From a virus: DNA of 20,565 bases. The stretch covers positions 1 through 20,565 of IMG/VR virus record IMGVR_UViG_3300022693_001279; one strand, written 5' to 3'. Below are positions 12,933 through 20,565 of this stretch, one piece after another; the stretch's first letter is position 1, and each line of letters starts with the position of its first letter. Under the pieces are notes generated by a model. The model did not search any database, was not told the origin of the DNA, and saw nothing but the letters and a program-made list of their open reading frames with translations. A program made the translations under genes and the position numbers.

Positions 12933-12951
12933 TAAAATATTATGTATAATA

Positions 12952-13299
12952 TTGGCAATTAAGACGTTTGAGATTAAATTTGAAGGTAAAAAAGAAATAA
13001 TTGAGTATGAGGATGATTTAACTTTCGGAGAACTTGAATCTATTTTAAATGAAACAGTAGATATGTCTGATGTTACAAAACCCAAAGTAAATATACCTAA
13101 ATACAGACAACAAATTTTATTAAAAGTAGTAAAAAAAGCACCATTTAAGACAGGTGATTTAGTAGCAATCAGGAACATGAGGTCGAGCGTGGCAAAACAA
13201 ATCTTGGAGGGGGTTATGATTGATTTCCCTTTAGCGAAATACTTGGAGGATTGGATGGTAACCTTCGTAGGGTCGGAAGTCGCCAAGAATCTACGTTAA
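12952..13299 (+). CDS. Tail assembly chaperone, G-like
   Basis: 115 aa from a TTG start fixed by the TATA box 27 nt upstream. Chaperones of this type (lambda gpG) coat the tape measure during tail assembly and are not in the virion. The opening is TFEIKFEGKKEIIEYEDDLTFGE in pieces, i.e. a strand pair followed by an FGELESIL helix, then IPKYRQQILLKVVKKAPFKT, a pattern common to short chaperones before tape measure genes. Its last part overlaps a second ORF in the -1 frame, with the slippery heptamer at 13224-13230. It is the unshifted product, expected to be the more abundant form. Confidence 0.7.
   Translation: MAIKTFEIKFEGKKEIIEYEDDLTFGELESILNETVDMSDVTKPKVNIPKYRQQILLKVVKKAPFKTGDLVAIRNMRSSVAKQILEGVMIDFPLAKYLEDWMVTFVGSEVAKNLR
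13206..13230 (+). promoter_or_regulatory. -1 programmed ribosomal frameshift site
   Basis: The heptamer T TTC CCT (13224-13230) has the X XXY YYZ form in the frame of the G-like gene. Tandem slippage re-pairs TTC to TTT (both Phe) and CCT to CCC (both Pro). It begins immediately after the last upstream stop (TGA 13221-13223) of the -1 frame. An SD-like GGAGGGGG (13206-13213) lies 10-13 nt upstream, the distance at which internal SD sequences stimulate -1 slippage in dnaX and IS elements. Downstream, CTTGG (13242-13246) can pair with CCAAG (13283-13287) around an ACCTT/AGGGT hairpin (13261-13273). The sequence elements are seen; use of the site is inferred. Confidence 0.7.
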
Positions 13300-13451
13300 C
13301 AGTATATTATTTTTGTGCTAAAGAGTTTGGTTGGACAAAGTCACAGGTAGATGAATTACCCATAGATTACCTTAAAGGTCTTTTATACATACATAAAAAG
13401 GCTCAAGACCGTACCTTGAATATTCCACCATTACCCAAGAAACTTAAATAA
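13230..13451 (+). CDS. Tail assembly chaperone T domain (frameshift extension)
   Basis: The -1 frame segment read after slippage adds 73 residues, giving a G-T fusion of about 166 aa from the TTG at 12952. Its hallmark is CAKEFGWTKSQVDELPIDYL followed by KGLLYIHKKAQDR, typical of the T part of G-T chaperones, which links the complex to the tail tube protein. Independent initiation at TTG 13251 (66 aa) is unlikely: GGAGG is only 1 nt away, there is no promoter, and the segment is fully open back to the slippery site. It is followed by 21 nt and the tape measure gene, the canonical arrangement. Confidence 0.7.
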   Translation, partial: FSEILGGLDGNLRRVGSRQESTLTVYYFCAKEFGWTKSQVDELPIDYLKGLLYIHKKAQDRTLNIPPLPKKLK

Positions 13452-13472
13452 TAAGGATAGTTTATAAGTCTT

Positions 13473-15971
13473 ATGGTAAAGAAAGAAGTTGATTTTATAG
13501 GCAACGCACAAGCTTTGGATGCAATAGGAAAAGCCCTTCAGACAATGGCAAAAAATGCATCAGGTTTTAGTGATAAGCTTGCAGAGGTAGAAAAGTACTT
13601 AAAAAATATTCAAAAATTGATAAAAGTTGTAGAGGTACAAAAGGCAATAAATATTGACAAAGGTCTTAAAGAATTAACGAGAAGGATGGAACAAATGACT
13701 AATGAGAGTTTAAGATTAGGAGAAAAAACCAATAATTACACTAAAAGGTTAGACGAGAGAATTCAAAGAGAGACAAAAGCATATGATTTAAGAAATGATA
13801 TGATGCAGGAAAGAATGAGATTAGATAATTCACTTAAGAGAGGTCAAGAACAACAAAGAGCAGATAATATTATGGCACACTCAAACGCCATATCAGAAAG
13901 AAGACTAAAAGAAGAAGAAATGAAAACAGGTAGAGCACGTACAAGTATGATTAAAAAAATAATGGGAGGTTTTGCAGGAGGTGATTTATTTGGTGGTTTA
14001 GAAACAGGTGCAGGTCTAACTGTAGGTGCAGGAATGACTGGAGCAGAACTGGGAGGAGAGAGAATAAAGGAAGGATTTGGCGTTAGTAAAAGAATATTGA
14101 ATTTTCAAAAAGGAATTTCTGGTGGAGGTGAAACATCAATAGGAACACCAATAGGATCACCTTTAAATAAAATTGGTTCAATGCTTTCAAAATTTCCTGC
14201 TTTACAGAAAGCAGTGGGTGGAGAAAAAGGTTCAGAAGGAGGAGGCATTATGGGTAAGGCGGGAAAAGGTGCAGGTAAACTAGGAGGTATTGCACCATTA
14301 TTAGCAGGAGGTGCAGCAGGATTGATAGGTGGAATAATAATGAAAGGTTTAGAATCATCTCCAATGTTTAAGGCTATGTCAAAAATAATAGGACAGGCAT
14401 TTAGTTTATACTTGAGACCTATAGGAGATTTAGTAGGAGGTGTATTCAAACCACTTATAGTACCAATGATGAAGATGGCAGCAGCCAACGCAAAAGCAGG
14501 TTCTAAATTGATAAAAACAGGAGAAAATATTGGTAAAGGATTAGTAGCGGTATTCAGTAATCCAGCAGGATTTATTAATGCAGCATTATTAGATGCGGTT
14601 GATGGTATGCATGTAGCAATCTCTGAAATGTTACATCCTGTATATGTAGCATTAAATTCATTGACATTTGGTTTTGCTGCAATCCCAGAAAAATTTATGG
14701 GAACAGAAAATAGATTAGGAGACTTTATTGATGATACATATGCAAAGTGGGTAGCAGACATTGACGCAGCATTTGGATCAGTAGTATCTTCTGGTGAAGA
14801 AACAACAAAAGTAATATCAGGTATAGGCTCAACTATTGAAACAGGTCAAGATAAAGCTAATGAGATTTTAGAAAAAACATATACCGTACTTGGAAAGGAA
14901 ATGGCTGGAACACCGTATGCAAGATCAGAAGCAGGACAAGCAACTGGTTTATTTGATGAAGAGGGCAACTTAATTAAAGAAGAGTTAGAAAATGCAGGCA
15001 CCATAATAGCAACAACAATAGATGGTGTGGAATTAACTCTTACCAAATCTGCTATAGACACTGCGAATGAAGCAAGTGAACAACTCACTATTAACAGAGG
15101 CACAACCGCAACAACCGCAGTAATAGCAGCCATGTTCGAGCAAGCAGCAATTAACATTAAAAAGAGACTGGATGCATTAATTGCAAAACAAATAAAAGTT
15201 AGAACAACCACAGATTCGACAGGAAAGACAACAATAGGTAAGGCAGATGCGGATTTACTCGTTTCACAGAAAGGGATAGAAGAGGATGGATGGAGTGCAG
15301 GTGGTGAAGCATTCAAACAACAATATGCTAGCGTATCAGGTGCAATGGTAATCGCAAATAGAACAGACTCAATAGAAAAACAAAGGAAGTTCATGGAACA
15401 AAAGGTCAATATGGATGCTAGAAAGTATGCACTTGACCAGAATAATGTTAGTGAAAGGATCGCAGTGTTACAGTCACAAGCGTTTGCTGGTACTATAAGT
15501 TGGGAATATTATAACAAAACAATTACCAAACTAATTGAAACCGCTCTAGGGTCTTCAGGAAACATCAATATATCAACCGAAGGTGCAAGTATATTAAGAG
15601 CTGTTCAAGCAGCGAAAGACAAAGGAATATTAGGACATACAAAACAGAATCAATTTAGAACTGCTTATTCTACAGCAGATGCTTTAGGTGATAAGTCAGG
15701 TAAACAAGATGCAATGAATTTGTTAAATCCTGAGAGAATGGCAGAAGGAGGTATTATTAGCGAACCTATATTCGGGATAGGAAGAAGTGGTAAGAGTTAT
15801 TTATTAGGTGAGTCAGGAGCTGAAAGAATTACACCTCTTAAAAGTTCAGAAGGAGGAGTTAATGTAGTAATTAATATAGCAAAAATGTCAAATACTGTAG
15901 ACTTGCAACAAATTAAACCAATAATTGAAAGGGCATTACGTGAAACACATTCTAGGAGAGGTATAATCTAA
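13473..15971 (+). CDS. Tape measure protein
   Basis: 832 aa. It fills the tail tube and sets tail length; at the usual about 0.15 nm per residue this predicts a tail near 125 nm. Residues 20-155 are long charged coiled coil (DKLAEVEKYLKNIQKLIKVV, then KELTRRMEQMTNESLRLGEK). Gly/Ala-rich hydrophobic stretches follow at about 165-195 and 270-292 (APLLAGGAAGLIGGIIMKG), which could insert in the host membrane at ejection. The C-terminus has the family hallmark GGIISEPIFGIGRSGKSYLL, GESGAERITPL, then a strand-helix ending (VNVVINIAKMSNTVDLQQIK). A TTAAATAAT element 29 nt before the ATG may be a promoter. The stop overlaps the next ATG as TAATG. Confidence 0.85.
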   Translation: MVKKEVDFIGNAQALDAIGKALQTMAKNASGFSDKLAEVEKYLKNIQKLIKVVEVQKAINIDKGLKELTRRMEQMTNESLRLGEKTNNYTKRLDERIQRETKAYDLRNDMMQERMRLDNSLKRGQEQQRADNIMAHSNAISERRLKEEEMKTGRARTSMIKKIMGGFAGGDLFGGLETGAGLTVGAGMTGAELGGERIKEGFGVSKRILNFQKGISGGGETSIGTPIGSPLNKIGSMLSKFPALQKAVGGEKGSEGGGIMGKAGKGAGKLGGIAPLLAGGAAGLIGGIIMKGLESSPMFKAMSKIIGQAFSLYLRPIGDLVGGVFKPLIVPMMKMAAANAKAGSKLIKTGENIGKGLVAVFSNPAGFINAALLDAVDGMHVAISEMLHPVYVALNSLTFGFAAIPEKFMGTENRLGDFIDDTYAKWVADIDAAFGSVVSSGEETTKVISGIGSTIETGQDKANEILEKTYTVLGKEMAGTPYARSEAGQATGLFDEEGNLIKEELENAGTIIATTIDGVELTLTKSAIDTANEASEQLTINRGTTATTAVIAAMFEQAAINIKKRLDALIAKQIKVRTTTDSTGKTTIGKADADLLVSQKGIEEDGWSAGGEAFKQQYASVSGAMVIANRTDSIEKQRKFMEQKVNMDARKYALDQNNVSERIAVLQSQAFAGTISWEYYNKTITKLIETALGSSGNINISTEGASILRAVQAAKDKGILGHTKQNQFRTAYSTADALGDKSGKQDAMNLLNPERMAEGGIISEPIFGIGRSGKSYLLGESGAERITPLKSSEGGVNVVINIAKMSNTVDLQQIKPIIERALRETHSRRGII

Positions 15972-16507
15972 TGCCAGCAGAAGTAGTCGAGATACGTTCA
16001 TTTAAAACAGATAAGAAATACCGTTATCTAGTAAGAAATATTCAATCATTAGATATACAATTAACAAGTCAGGTTTCAACCACACCCTTACCATTAATGG
16101 GTGACAATAATAATGTTCTCACAAAAGCAGATGGTAACTCAGTACGTATATCATTATCTTGGATTTTACATGACGAAGACGATGACATAGTAGTAGCTAA
16201 TAATTATAATACAGAAGGTACAACAGTAGGTGGAGGAACAAGTCCATATGGTTTTGGTTCAGATTCAGGGGTGAGATTAGCAGACAGTCAAGTTAAATTT
16301 TTAATTAATAATCAATTAGAGTCGGGCTCAACACAATCAGGATTTCAGGCAACATATTTGGATGATGTTTATCAGATTATTATAGGAAATATAGGATTTT
16401 CAAGAGTGGGTCTAATTGAATCCTTACAAGTATCAAAATCTGGAGATAAACCAGTAACTTGGAGTGCAATGTTATCATTCATAGCAGGTGACGTTGTTAC
16501 AGCATGA
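15971..16507 (+). CDS. Probable distal tail protein
   Basis: 178 aa, beta-rich: KKYRYLVRNIQSLDIQLTSQ, SVRISLSWILHDEDDDIVVA, and a C-terminal pair IGFSRVGLIESLQVSKSGDK then PVTWSAMLSFIAGDVV. A Gly/Ser-rich loop occupies the middle. A strong SD, AGGAGAGGT (15954-15962), lies within the end of the tape measure gene, and the gene overlaps both neighbours (TAATG, ATGA). The slot between tape measure and hub is that of Dit proteins, which form the ring joining tube and hub. It is shorter than typical Dit, and a tube-like initiator ring is the alternative. Confidence 0.5.
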   Translation: MPAEVVEIRSFKTDKKYRYLVRNIQSLDIQLTSQVSTTPLPLMGDNNNVLTKADGNSVRISLSWILHDEDDDIVVANNYNTEGTTVGGGTSPYGFGSDSGVRLADSQVKFLINNQLESGSTQSGFQATYLDDVYQIIIGNIGFSRVGLIESLQVSKSGDKPVTWSAMLSFIAGDVVTA

Positions 16508-18516
16508 CCCACATATTAAAAATCATTAAAAATAGAACAACTGAAATAACACTTTTATCAGCAAACCTTAAAAAAGAAGGAGACAGGGGTATAGACCAAG
16601 CTCAATTTAATACAAAAAAAACAGAATCAATATCAGTTAATGATAGAATTGAGTTGATGTTTGATATTATTTCACTTGAAGGACTTGTAGGTTTTTATGG
16701 TTTTCAAGGAGGAATCAAAGATGAAAGTACAAAACAGAATCATGGTACTGCTACAAATATAACATATCAAAGAGAGGCAGATTTTTATGGAGATGAGGCA
16801 ATATTTAATGGTACAAATTCATTCGCATCTGTGAGTGATGATGATGATCTTGACTTATCTGGACAGTTTGACATCATAATGTGGGTTAAATGGTTAAGTA
16901 CAACTGAACAGTTTTTACTATCAAAACGTTCAAGTACATCAAATGGGTTTGCATTATCTGTTAATGCTTCTACAGCAGGAGATGTTAAATTTTCAATAGG
17001 CTCAGACACATTAACAAGTAGTTCAAGTTCATTCAATAATGGAGATAAACATCTTATAAGAATTAAAAGAGACTCTAATAACTTAATAACATTATATGTG
17101 GATGATACAAGTGTAGGAACAGTTACAAGTTCATACAATCCGACAAATACAGAGTCAATGTTAATAGGAAAGGATTACGGTGGAAGTTTCTTTAACGGTT
17201 ATATGTTAAGGCTCAGAATATACAAAGGTTATAATAAAATAGATAGTAATATAACTAAATTATATGGAGAAATCAATCCTAGAACACTCTTGAAATTCGG
17301 TGGGTTTGTAACAAAAATAGATATAGAACTTGCAATTAAAAAAGTAACCGCACAAAGTTATGGAAAAATATTAGCAGAAACTGATGTAAGAGGAGAAAAT
17401 TATGATGGTAAGACAGTTGAATATATTGTAAATGACTTAATTACAAGTAACACATCTTTTACTTTTAGTGACAGAAACTCTCCATCAGGATTAATAATTT
17501 CAAAATTTGTAGCGGATGGAAAAATTATTGATATAATAAGAGATTTTGCAAATTTCACTAATAGGGTATTTTATACAACAGCCAACGAAGAGTTTTTTTT
17601 CGAACCAGTAAGTTATAATTATGTTTCATCTGTATTCACACATGGTACTTCAGGTGCAATTATAGAAAAATCAGCACTTGATGATACACAGTTAGTTAAT
17701 TCAATCACATTATTAGGTGAGGTGTTAGAATATAAACTCGTAGAAACATTTAATGGTAATAATAGTAACAAGAACTTTGTATTAATAAATACTGCTATCA
17801 TGATTGAAGTTCAACTTGGCGGGGTTGTTCAAGAACCAGATGTTGACTATGAAACAGATTCTTTAAATAAAGAAATAATATTTACAACAGCACCACCGAC
17901 TGGAACTAATAATATTTCAGTAGAATATTATTATGAAATACCTATTACGGTAAAAGGAACAAAACAAAGCAGTATAGATACATACGGAATACATTCAAAA
18001 AAATTCAATTTAGATTGGATTAGTAACAGAACAGATGGTGTAAGGTTTATACAATCATACCTAAACAGGTACGGAACTGTAAAACAGAACATATCAATGA
18101 GATTTGGACAGCCTATATTATATTTAAATGAAAATGATGTCTTAAACGTAGTTAATGATTTTTTAGATATATCTGGGAACTTTGCTGTAAAATCAATCGA
18201 ATGGTCATATCCTGACCTAAATACAGAAGTGATTGTTGGTGAATACAGATTTGATTATTTTGAAGATGACAAGGAAATTGTCAGAAAATTACATGATTAC
18301 GAATCATCAATTACCAAATCAAAGGAGATACAGGATTATGAATCACCTGAGGAAATACTTACATTAACAGACATAGTCATACAGTATATTATAAATATAT
18401 ACACAGAAACCTTAAATATTTCAAATACGACAGTTATATATGATAAAACTAATAATAATTATGGGAGTGGAACATATGGAAGTAGAGTCACAGGGAGTGT
18501 GTATGTAAGTGAATAA
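16504..18516 (+). CDS. Tail hub protein (Tal/gp27-like) with inserted LamG-like domain
   Basis: 670 aa. Tal/gp27-type hubs close the tail tip as a trimer. The N-terminal barrel begins SVNDRIELMFD (residues 44-54) and resumes at LLKFGGFVTKIDIELAIKKV (about 260-280). Between them sits an about 185-residue insert with concanavalin/LamG signatures: LEGLVGFYGFQGG, NHGTATNI, AIFNGTNSFASVSDDDDLDL, FDIIMWVKW, HLIRIKRDSNNLITLYVDDT and MLRLRIYKGY. Hub features follow: YDGKTVEYIVNDLITSNTSF, IIDIIRDFANFTNRVFYTTA, FNLDWISNRTDGVRFIQSYL. A Thr/Ile-rich tail ends in GSGTYGSRVTGSVYVSE. It is coupled by ATGA, with AGGTGA 12 nt upstream. The insert is a candidate glycan-binding module at the tail tip. Confidence 0.7.
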   Translation: MTHILKIIKNRTTEITLLSANLKKEGDRGIDQAQFNTKKTESISVNDRIELMFDIISLEGLVGFYGFQGGIKDESTKQNHGTATNITYQREADFYGDEAIFNGTNSFASVSDDDDLDLSGQFDIIMWVKWLSTTEQFLLSKRSSTSNGFALSVNASTAGDVKFSIGSDTLTSSSSSFNNGDKHLIRIKRDSNNLITLYVDDTSVGTVTSSYNPTNTESMLIGKDYGGSFFNGYMLRLRIYKGYNKIDSNITKLYGEINPRTLLKFGGFVTKIDIELAIKKVTAQSYGKILAETDVRGENYDGKTVEYIVNDLITSNTSFTFSDRNSPSGLIISKFVADGKIIDIIRDFANFTNRVFYTTANEEFFFEPVSYNYVSSVFTHGTSGAIIEKSALDDTQLVNSITLLGEVLEYKLVETFNGNNSNKNFVLINTAIMIEVQLGGVVQEPDVDYETDSLNKEIIFTTAPPTGTNNISVEYYYEIPITVKGTKQSSIDTYGIHSKKFNLDWISNRTDGVRFIQSYLNRYGTVKQNISMRFGQPILYLNENDVLNVVNDFLDISGNFAVKSIEWSYPDLNTEVIVGEYRFDYFEDDKEIVRKLHDYESSITKSKEIQDYESPEEILTLTDIVIQYIINIYTETLNISNTTVIYDKTNNNYGSGTYGSRVTGSVYVSE

Positions 18517-18976
18517 ACAGATAATACCTCTTAATGGAAATGTTCATATTCAGGCATGGGAAAAACAACCAGACGGAACAGAAATAAAAGTATATGATAA
18601 AACAATTAAAAACCTTATAGTTGATGCAGGAAAGGAATCAATTCTTAAATTTTTAGGTAATATGTCAGGAGGTGGATATGCTAACTGGATAGGAGTAGGT
18701 GATTCTACTACAGCAGCAGGTTCAGCACAAACAGACTTACAGGCATCTTCAAACAAATTATGGAAAACCATAGCAAGTGGAGACAGAGTATATGTAGGAA
18801 GTACTTTGTATTTATCAACTGATTTTGGATATTCAGAAGGTAATTTTACATGGAATGAACTTGGATTAAGAGACAGTCAAGGTACTCCAGTCATGTGGGC
18901 TAGACAAATTGATACATCTCCATTGGTTAAAACAACATCAAAAAGAGCGATTGTGGAGTGGCAGTTGAGTCTCTAG
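18509..18976 (+). CDS. Baseplate/tail fibre-associated protein
   Basis: 155 aa from GTG 18509, overlapping the hub gene by 8 nt; GGGAGTG (18494-18500) is a plausible SD about 8 nt upstream, and no ATG is available. The pattern is that of a widespread tail-tip protein: NLIVDAGKESILKFLGNMSG, then a gap, ANWIGVGDSTTAAGSAQTDL, then SEGNFTWNELGLRD and a closing strand KRAIVEWQLSL. In many siphoviruses a protein of this shape lies between hub and receptor-binding fibres. The precise function is unknown; virion location at the tail tip is inferred. The next gene starts immediately after the stop. Confidence 0.55.
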   Translation: MNKQIIPLNGNVHIQAWEKQPDGTEIKVYDKTIKNLIVDAGKESILKFLGNMSGGGYANWIGVGDSTTAAGSAQTDLQASSNKLWKTIASGDRVYVGSTLYLSTDFGYSEGNFTWNELGLRDSQGTPVMWARQIDTSPLVKTTSKRAIVEWQLSL

Positions 18977-20350
18977 ATGGCTAAAGTATTAATCCCACGA
19001 TCAGACAGTATAAGTGCTAAAGTAATTGAACCAAGTGATTTTGAATCGTTCTTTAGTGATGATATGATCAATGATTATGTTAGAAGTGGTTTTACTCTAT
19101 CAGCAGGAAGTGGTTTAGCAGTAAACATAGCAATAGGGAAGGCAAGATTAAAAGGTCTATTCATTCATAATGATTCAGCATCATCAAAATCAAGTCTATC
19201 AGCAAGTTCTACAAATTCAATATACATTACATTAACTAGAGATTCAAGTAGTGAGGCAGAATCTTGGGATTTTACATCAAATACAACAGGTACAACACCA
19301 ACTGATTCCTTATTCATAGGTACTGCAACTACAAATGGAAGTAGTGTTACAGCAGTTGATGCAGTTAATGTTGAAAAATTATCTGGAAATACGATTAATA
19401 TTTTTGGTGACAAATCTGATGGTGATGTTACTATATCAACTAATACAGATTATGGTTCATCACAAATAAAATATTTTAATAATTTTACATTAAATTCAGG
19501 TATAACATTGGAAGCCAATACACCATTCATAATACATGCAATGGGTACAGTTACTATAAACGGTTCAATATCAGTTAAAACTGGTGGTGTTAGAGGCACT
19601 GGAGGATCTGCTGGAGGCGGTGGAAGTGGTGGTAACTATAGTAATGCACCTGGTAGTGCTGGAAGTGCTGGAGGAACTGGAGGTCAAGGTGGGAGTGGTT
19701 ATTTTAATAATAATGGAACTACTGGTGGAACTGGTGGTAATAGTGGAGGTGGAGGAGCTTCTGGTGGGTCTGGTGGAAGTAATAATAATATACTAGTATT
19801 ACAGAGAAATATTATAGCTATTATAGGAAAGCCTGCAATATATGCCACATCTGGAGCTGGAGGTGGCGGTGGGCATGGTGGGCATGGTGGTGATGCTGGT
19901 GCTAGTGGGAATCAAATGTATCAATATGGTGGTAATGGAGGTGCTGGAGGTGCTGGAGGTTTTGGTGGAGCTGGTGGTGGTCAATTAATTATAATAGCTA
20001 ATAAAATCATAACAGGAAATTCATCAACATTATCAGCAGTCGGAGAAATTGGTGGTAATGGTGGTAATGGTAGTAATGGTGGTAATGCTGGTGCACCTAA
20101 TAGTGGTGGTCATGGTGGTGATGGTGGTGATGGAGCTGGTGGAGGTGGAGGTGGTAATGGAGGATTTATAACATTATTTTATAAAAATATTACCGATAAT
20201 GGAACATATTCAGTTATAGGTGGTACAAATGGATCTGGTGGAACTGGTGGTATTAGAGGTAATTATCAAACTGCTTCTAATGGAACTACTGGTGCTGCTG
20301 CAACTGGAAATTCCACTACAGGAACAATTTTAAAACTTAAGGTGAATTAA
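18977..20350 (+). CDS. Glycine-rich tail adhesin / receptor-binding protein
   Basis: 457 aa. Residues 1-130 are a beta-rich attachment domain (NDYVRSGFTLSAGSGLAVNI, then ARLKGLFIHNDSA). Residues 150-205 are a short beta-helix-like region (ITLEANTPFIIHAMGTVTIN). From about 206 the protein is dominated by glycine-rich blocks of GGxGGxGG type (e.g. GGTGGQGGSG, GGGGGHGGHGGDAG) separated by hydrophobic strands (NILVLQRNIIAIIGKPAIYA; GGQLIIIANKIITGNSSTLS; GGFITLFYKNITD). This is the architecture of polyglycine-II sandwich adhesins such as the S16/T4-like gp38 tip proteins, whose variable loops choose the receptor. The DNA of this region is strongly G-rich on plus. Receptor binding is inferred from architecture and from its place last in the tail module. 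Confidence 0.65.
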   Translation: MAKVLIPRSDSISAKVIEPSDFESFFSDDMINDYVRSGFTLSAGSGLAVNIAIGKARLKGLFIHNDSASSKSSLSASSTNSIYITLTRDSSSEAESWDFTSNTTGTTPTDSLFIGTATTNGSSVTAVDAVNVEKLSGNTINIFGDKSDGDVTISTNTDYGSSQIKYFNNFTLNSGITLEANTPFIIHAMGTVTINGSISVKTGGVRGTGGSAGGGGSGGNYSNAPGSAGSAGGTGGQGGSGYFNNNGTTGGTGGNSGGGGASGGSGGSNNNILVLQRNIIAIIGKPAIYATSGAGGGGGHGGHGGDAGASGNQMYQYGGNGGAGGAGGFGGAGGGQLIIIANKIITGNSSTLSAVGEIGGNGGNGSNGGNAGAPNSGGHGGDGGDGAGGGGGGNGGFITLFYKNITDNGTYSVIGGTNGSGGTGGIRGNYQTASNGTTGAAATGNSTTGTILKLKVN

Positions 20351-20375
20351 AAGTGAATATACATAAACAATAATA

Positions 20376-20384
20376 TTTATATAC
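20376..20384 (+). promoter_or_regulatory. TATA box for the 20409 gene
   Basis: TTTATATAC; the core T is 31 nt before the ATG at 20409. Confidence 0.45.
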
Positions 20385-20408
20385 TAACATGTACTTAATC
20401 TAATTATA

Positions 20409-20565
20409 ATGTTACACCTAACAGAGTCAAATAAACCACGACTAACTCAAATTAATCAAGATTTAAACGTATGTATAGTCAGAGAATCAATTAATGGTGA
20501 TAAAACTTGGTATTATGCCAAGAATATAGTCACAAATGATGGAGACTTATTTTACGCCCAACAAG
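20409..20565 (+). CDS. 5' part of a hypothetical protein (runs off the window)
   Basis: 52 codons are present: MLHLTESNKPRLTQINQDLN, then VCIVRESINGDKTWYYAKNI and TNDGDLFYAQQ. There is no stop before the window ends, so it is a partial gene. It has its own TATA box and no SD. The readable part looks like a mixed alpha/beta soluble domain. I cannot assign a family; a further virion or accessory protein following the adhesin is plausible. Confidence 0.5.
   Translation, partial: MLHLTESNKPRLTQINQDLNVCIVRESINGDKTWYYAKNIVTNDGDLFYAQQ

Noticed and set aside
13251-13451. Independent 66-aa gene starting at TTG 13251
   Set aside because: GGAGG is 1 nt from the TTG, there is no promoter, and the frame is open back to the slippery heptamer; a frameshift extension explains it better.
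14105-14761. 218-aa open frame on the minus strand
   Set aside because: It lies entirely inside the tape measure gene; its Pro/Ala/Ile-rich product is the mirror of Gly-rich codons, with no promoter or SD.
14846-15409. 187-aa open frame on the minus strand
   Set aside because: Shadow of the tape measure gene with the same compositional cause.
19584-19796. 70-aa Leu/Val/Glu-rich frame on plus
   Set aside because: Out-of-frame reading of the GGT/GGA glycine repeats of the adhesin.

Overview
The window is about 20.5 kb of an AT-rich genome of a tailed virus (Caudoviricetes), free or integrated, that most likely infects an archaeon. The archaeal call rests on the expression signals. Nearly every gene that opens a transcription unit has no ribosome binding site. 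Instead it has a TATA box (mostly TTTATATAA-like) whose TATA begins 26-31 nt upstream of the start codon, as expected for leaderless archaeal mRNAs. Genes inside operons start by ATGA, TGATG or TAATG overlap, often behind a Shine-Dalgarno (SD) motif, and units end in T-runs. The AT-richness, the many zinc ribbons and the general look of the virion proteins suggest a Nitrososphaerota (Thaumarchaeota, ammonia-oxidiser) host. The host is an inference; no host gene is present.

Layout. (1) 11-910, minus strand: four very small genes, two with one membrane segment, interrupted at 534-727 by a non-coding stretch with its own TATA box and strong hairpins (candidate small RNA). (2) 961-4932, plus strand except for a two-gene minus island at 3686-4310: a 46-aa zinc-motif peptide, the portal protein with two extra Cys/His clusters, a basic 81-aa protein, a zinc-finger protein, a zinc-ribbon protein and two small membrane proteins. 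(3) 4932-9376: a membrane protein with several spans, a prohead protease with a very long C-terminal extension carrying two C2H2 fingers, a scaffold-like acidic protein and the HK97-fold major capsid protein. (4) 9577-12911: two small probable decoration proteins, a gp6-like adaptor, a connector/neck protein, a tail terminator and the tail tube. (5) 12952-15971: tail assembly chaperones G and G-T with a recognisable -1 programmed frameshift site, then the tape measure protein. (6) 15971-20350: a distal-tail-like protein, a tail hub carrying an inserted LamG-like lectin domain, a small fibre/baseplate protein and a glycine-rich adhesin. A further gene begins at 20409 and runs off the end.

The order portal, protease, scaffold, capsid, connectors, tail tube, chaperones, tape measure, hub, fibres, with no sheath gene, is that of a siphovirus (long non-contractile tail). 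No terminase, replication, integrase or lysis enzyme gene is visible, so the window is the structural module plus accessory genes.

The most notable observations are: the T TTC CCT slippery site with an SD-like stimulator upstream and a possible hairpin downstream; two divergent gene pairs that each share a single symmetric TATA box with both start codons exactly 27 nt away; the structured RNA candidate; a two-copy palindromic repeat after the capsid gene; a lectin domain inserted into the tail hub; and zinc-binding motifs built into the portal and protease.
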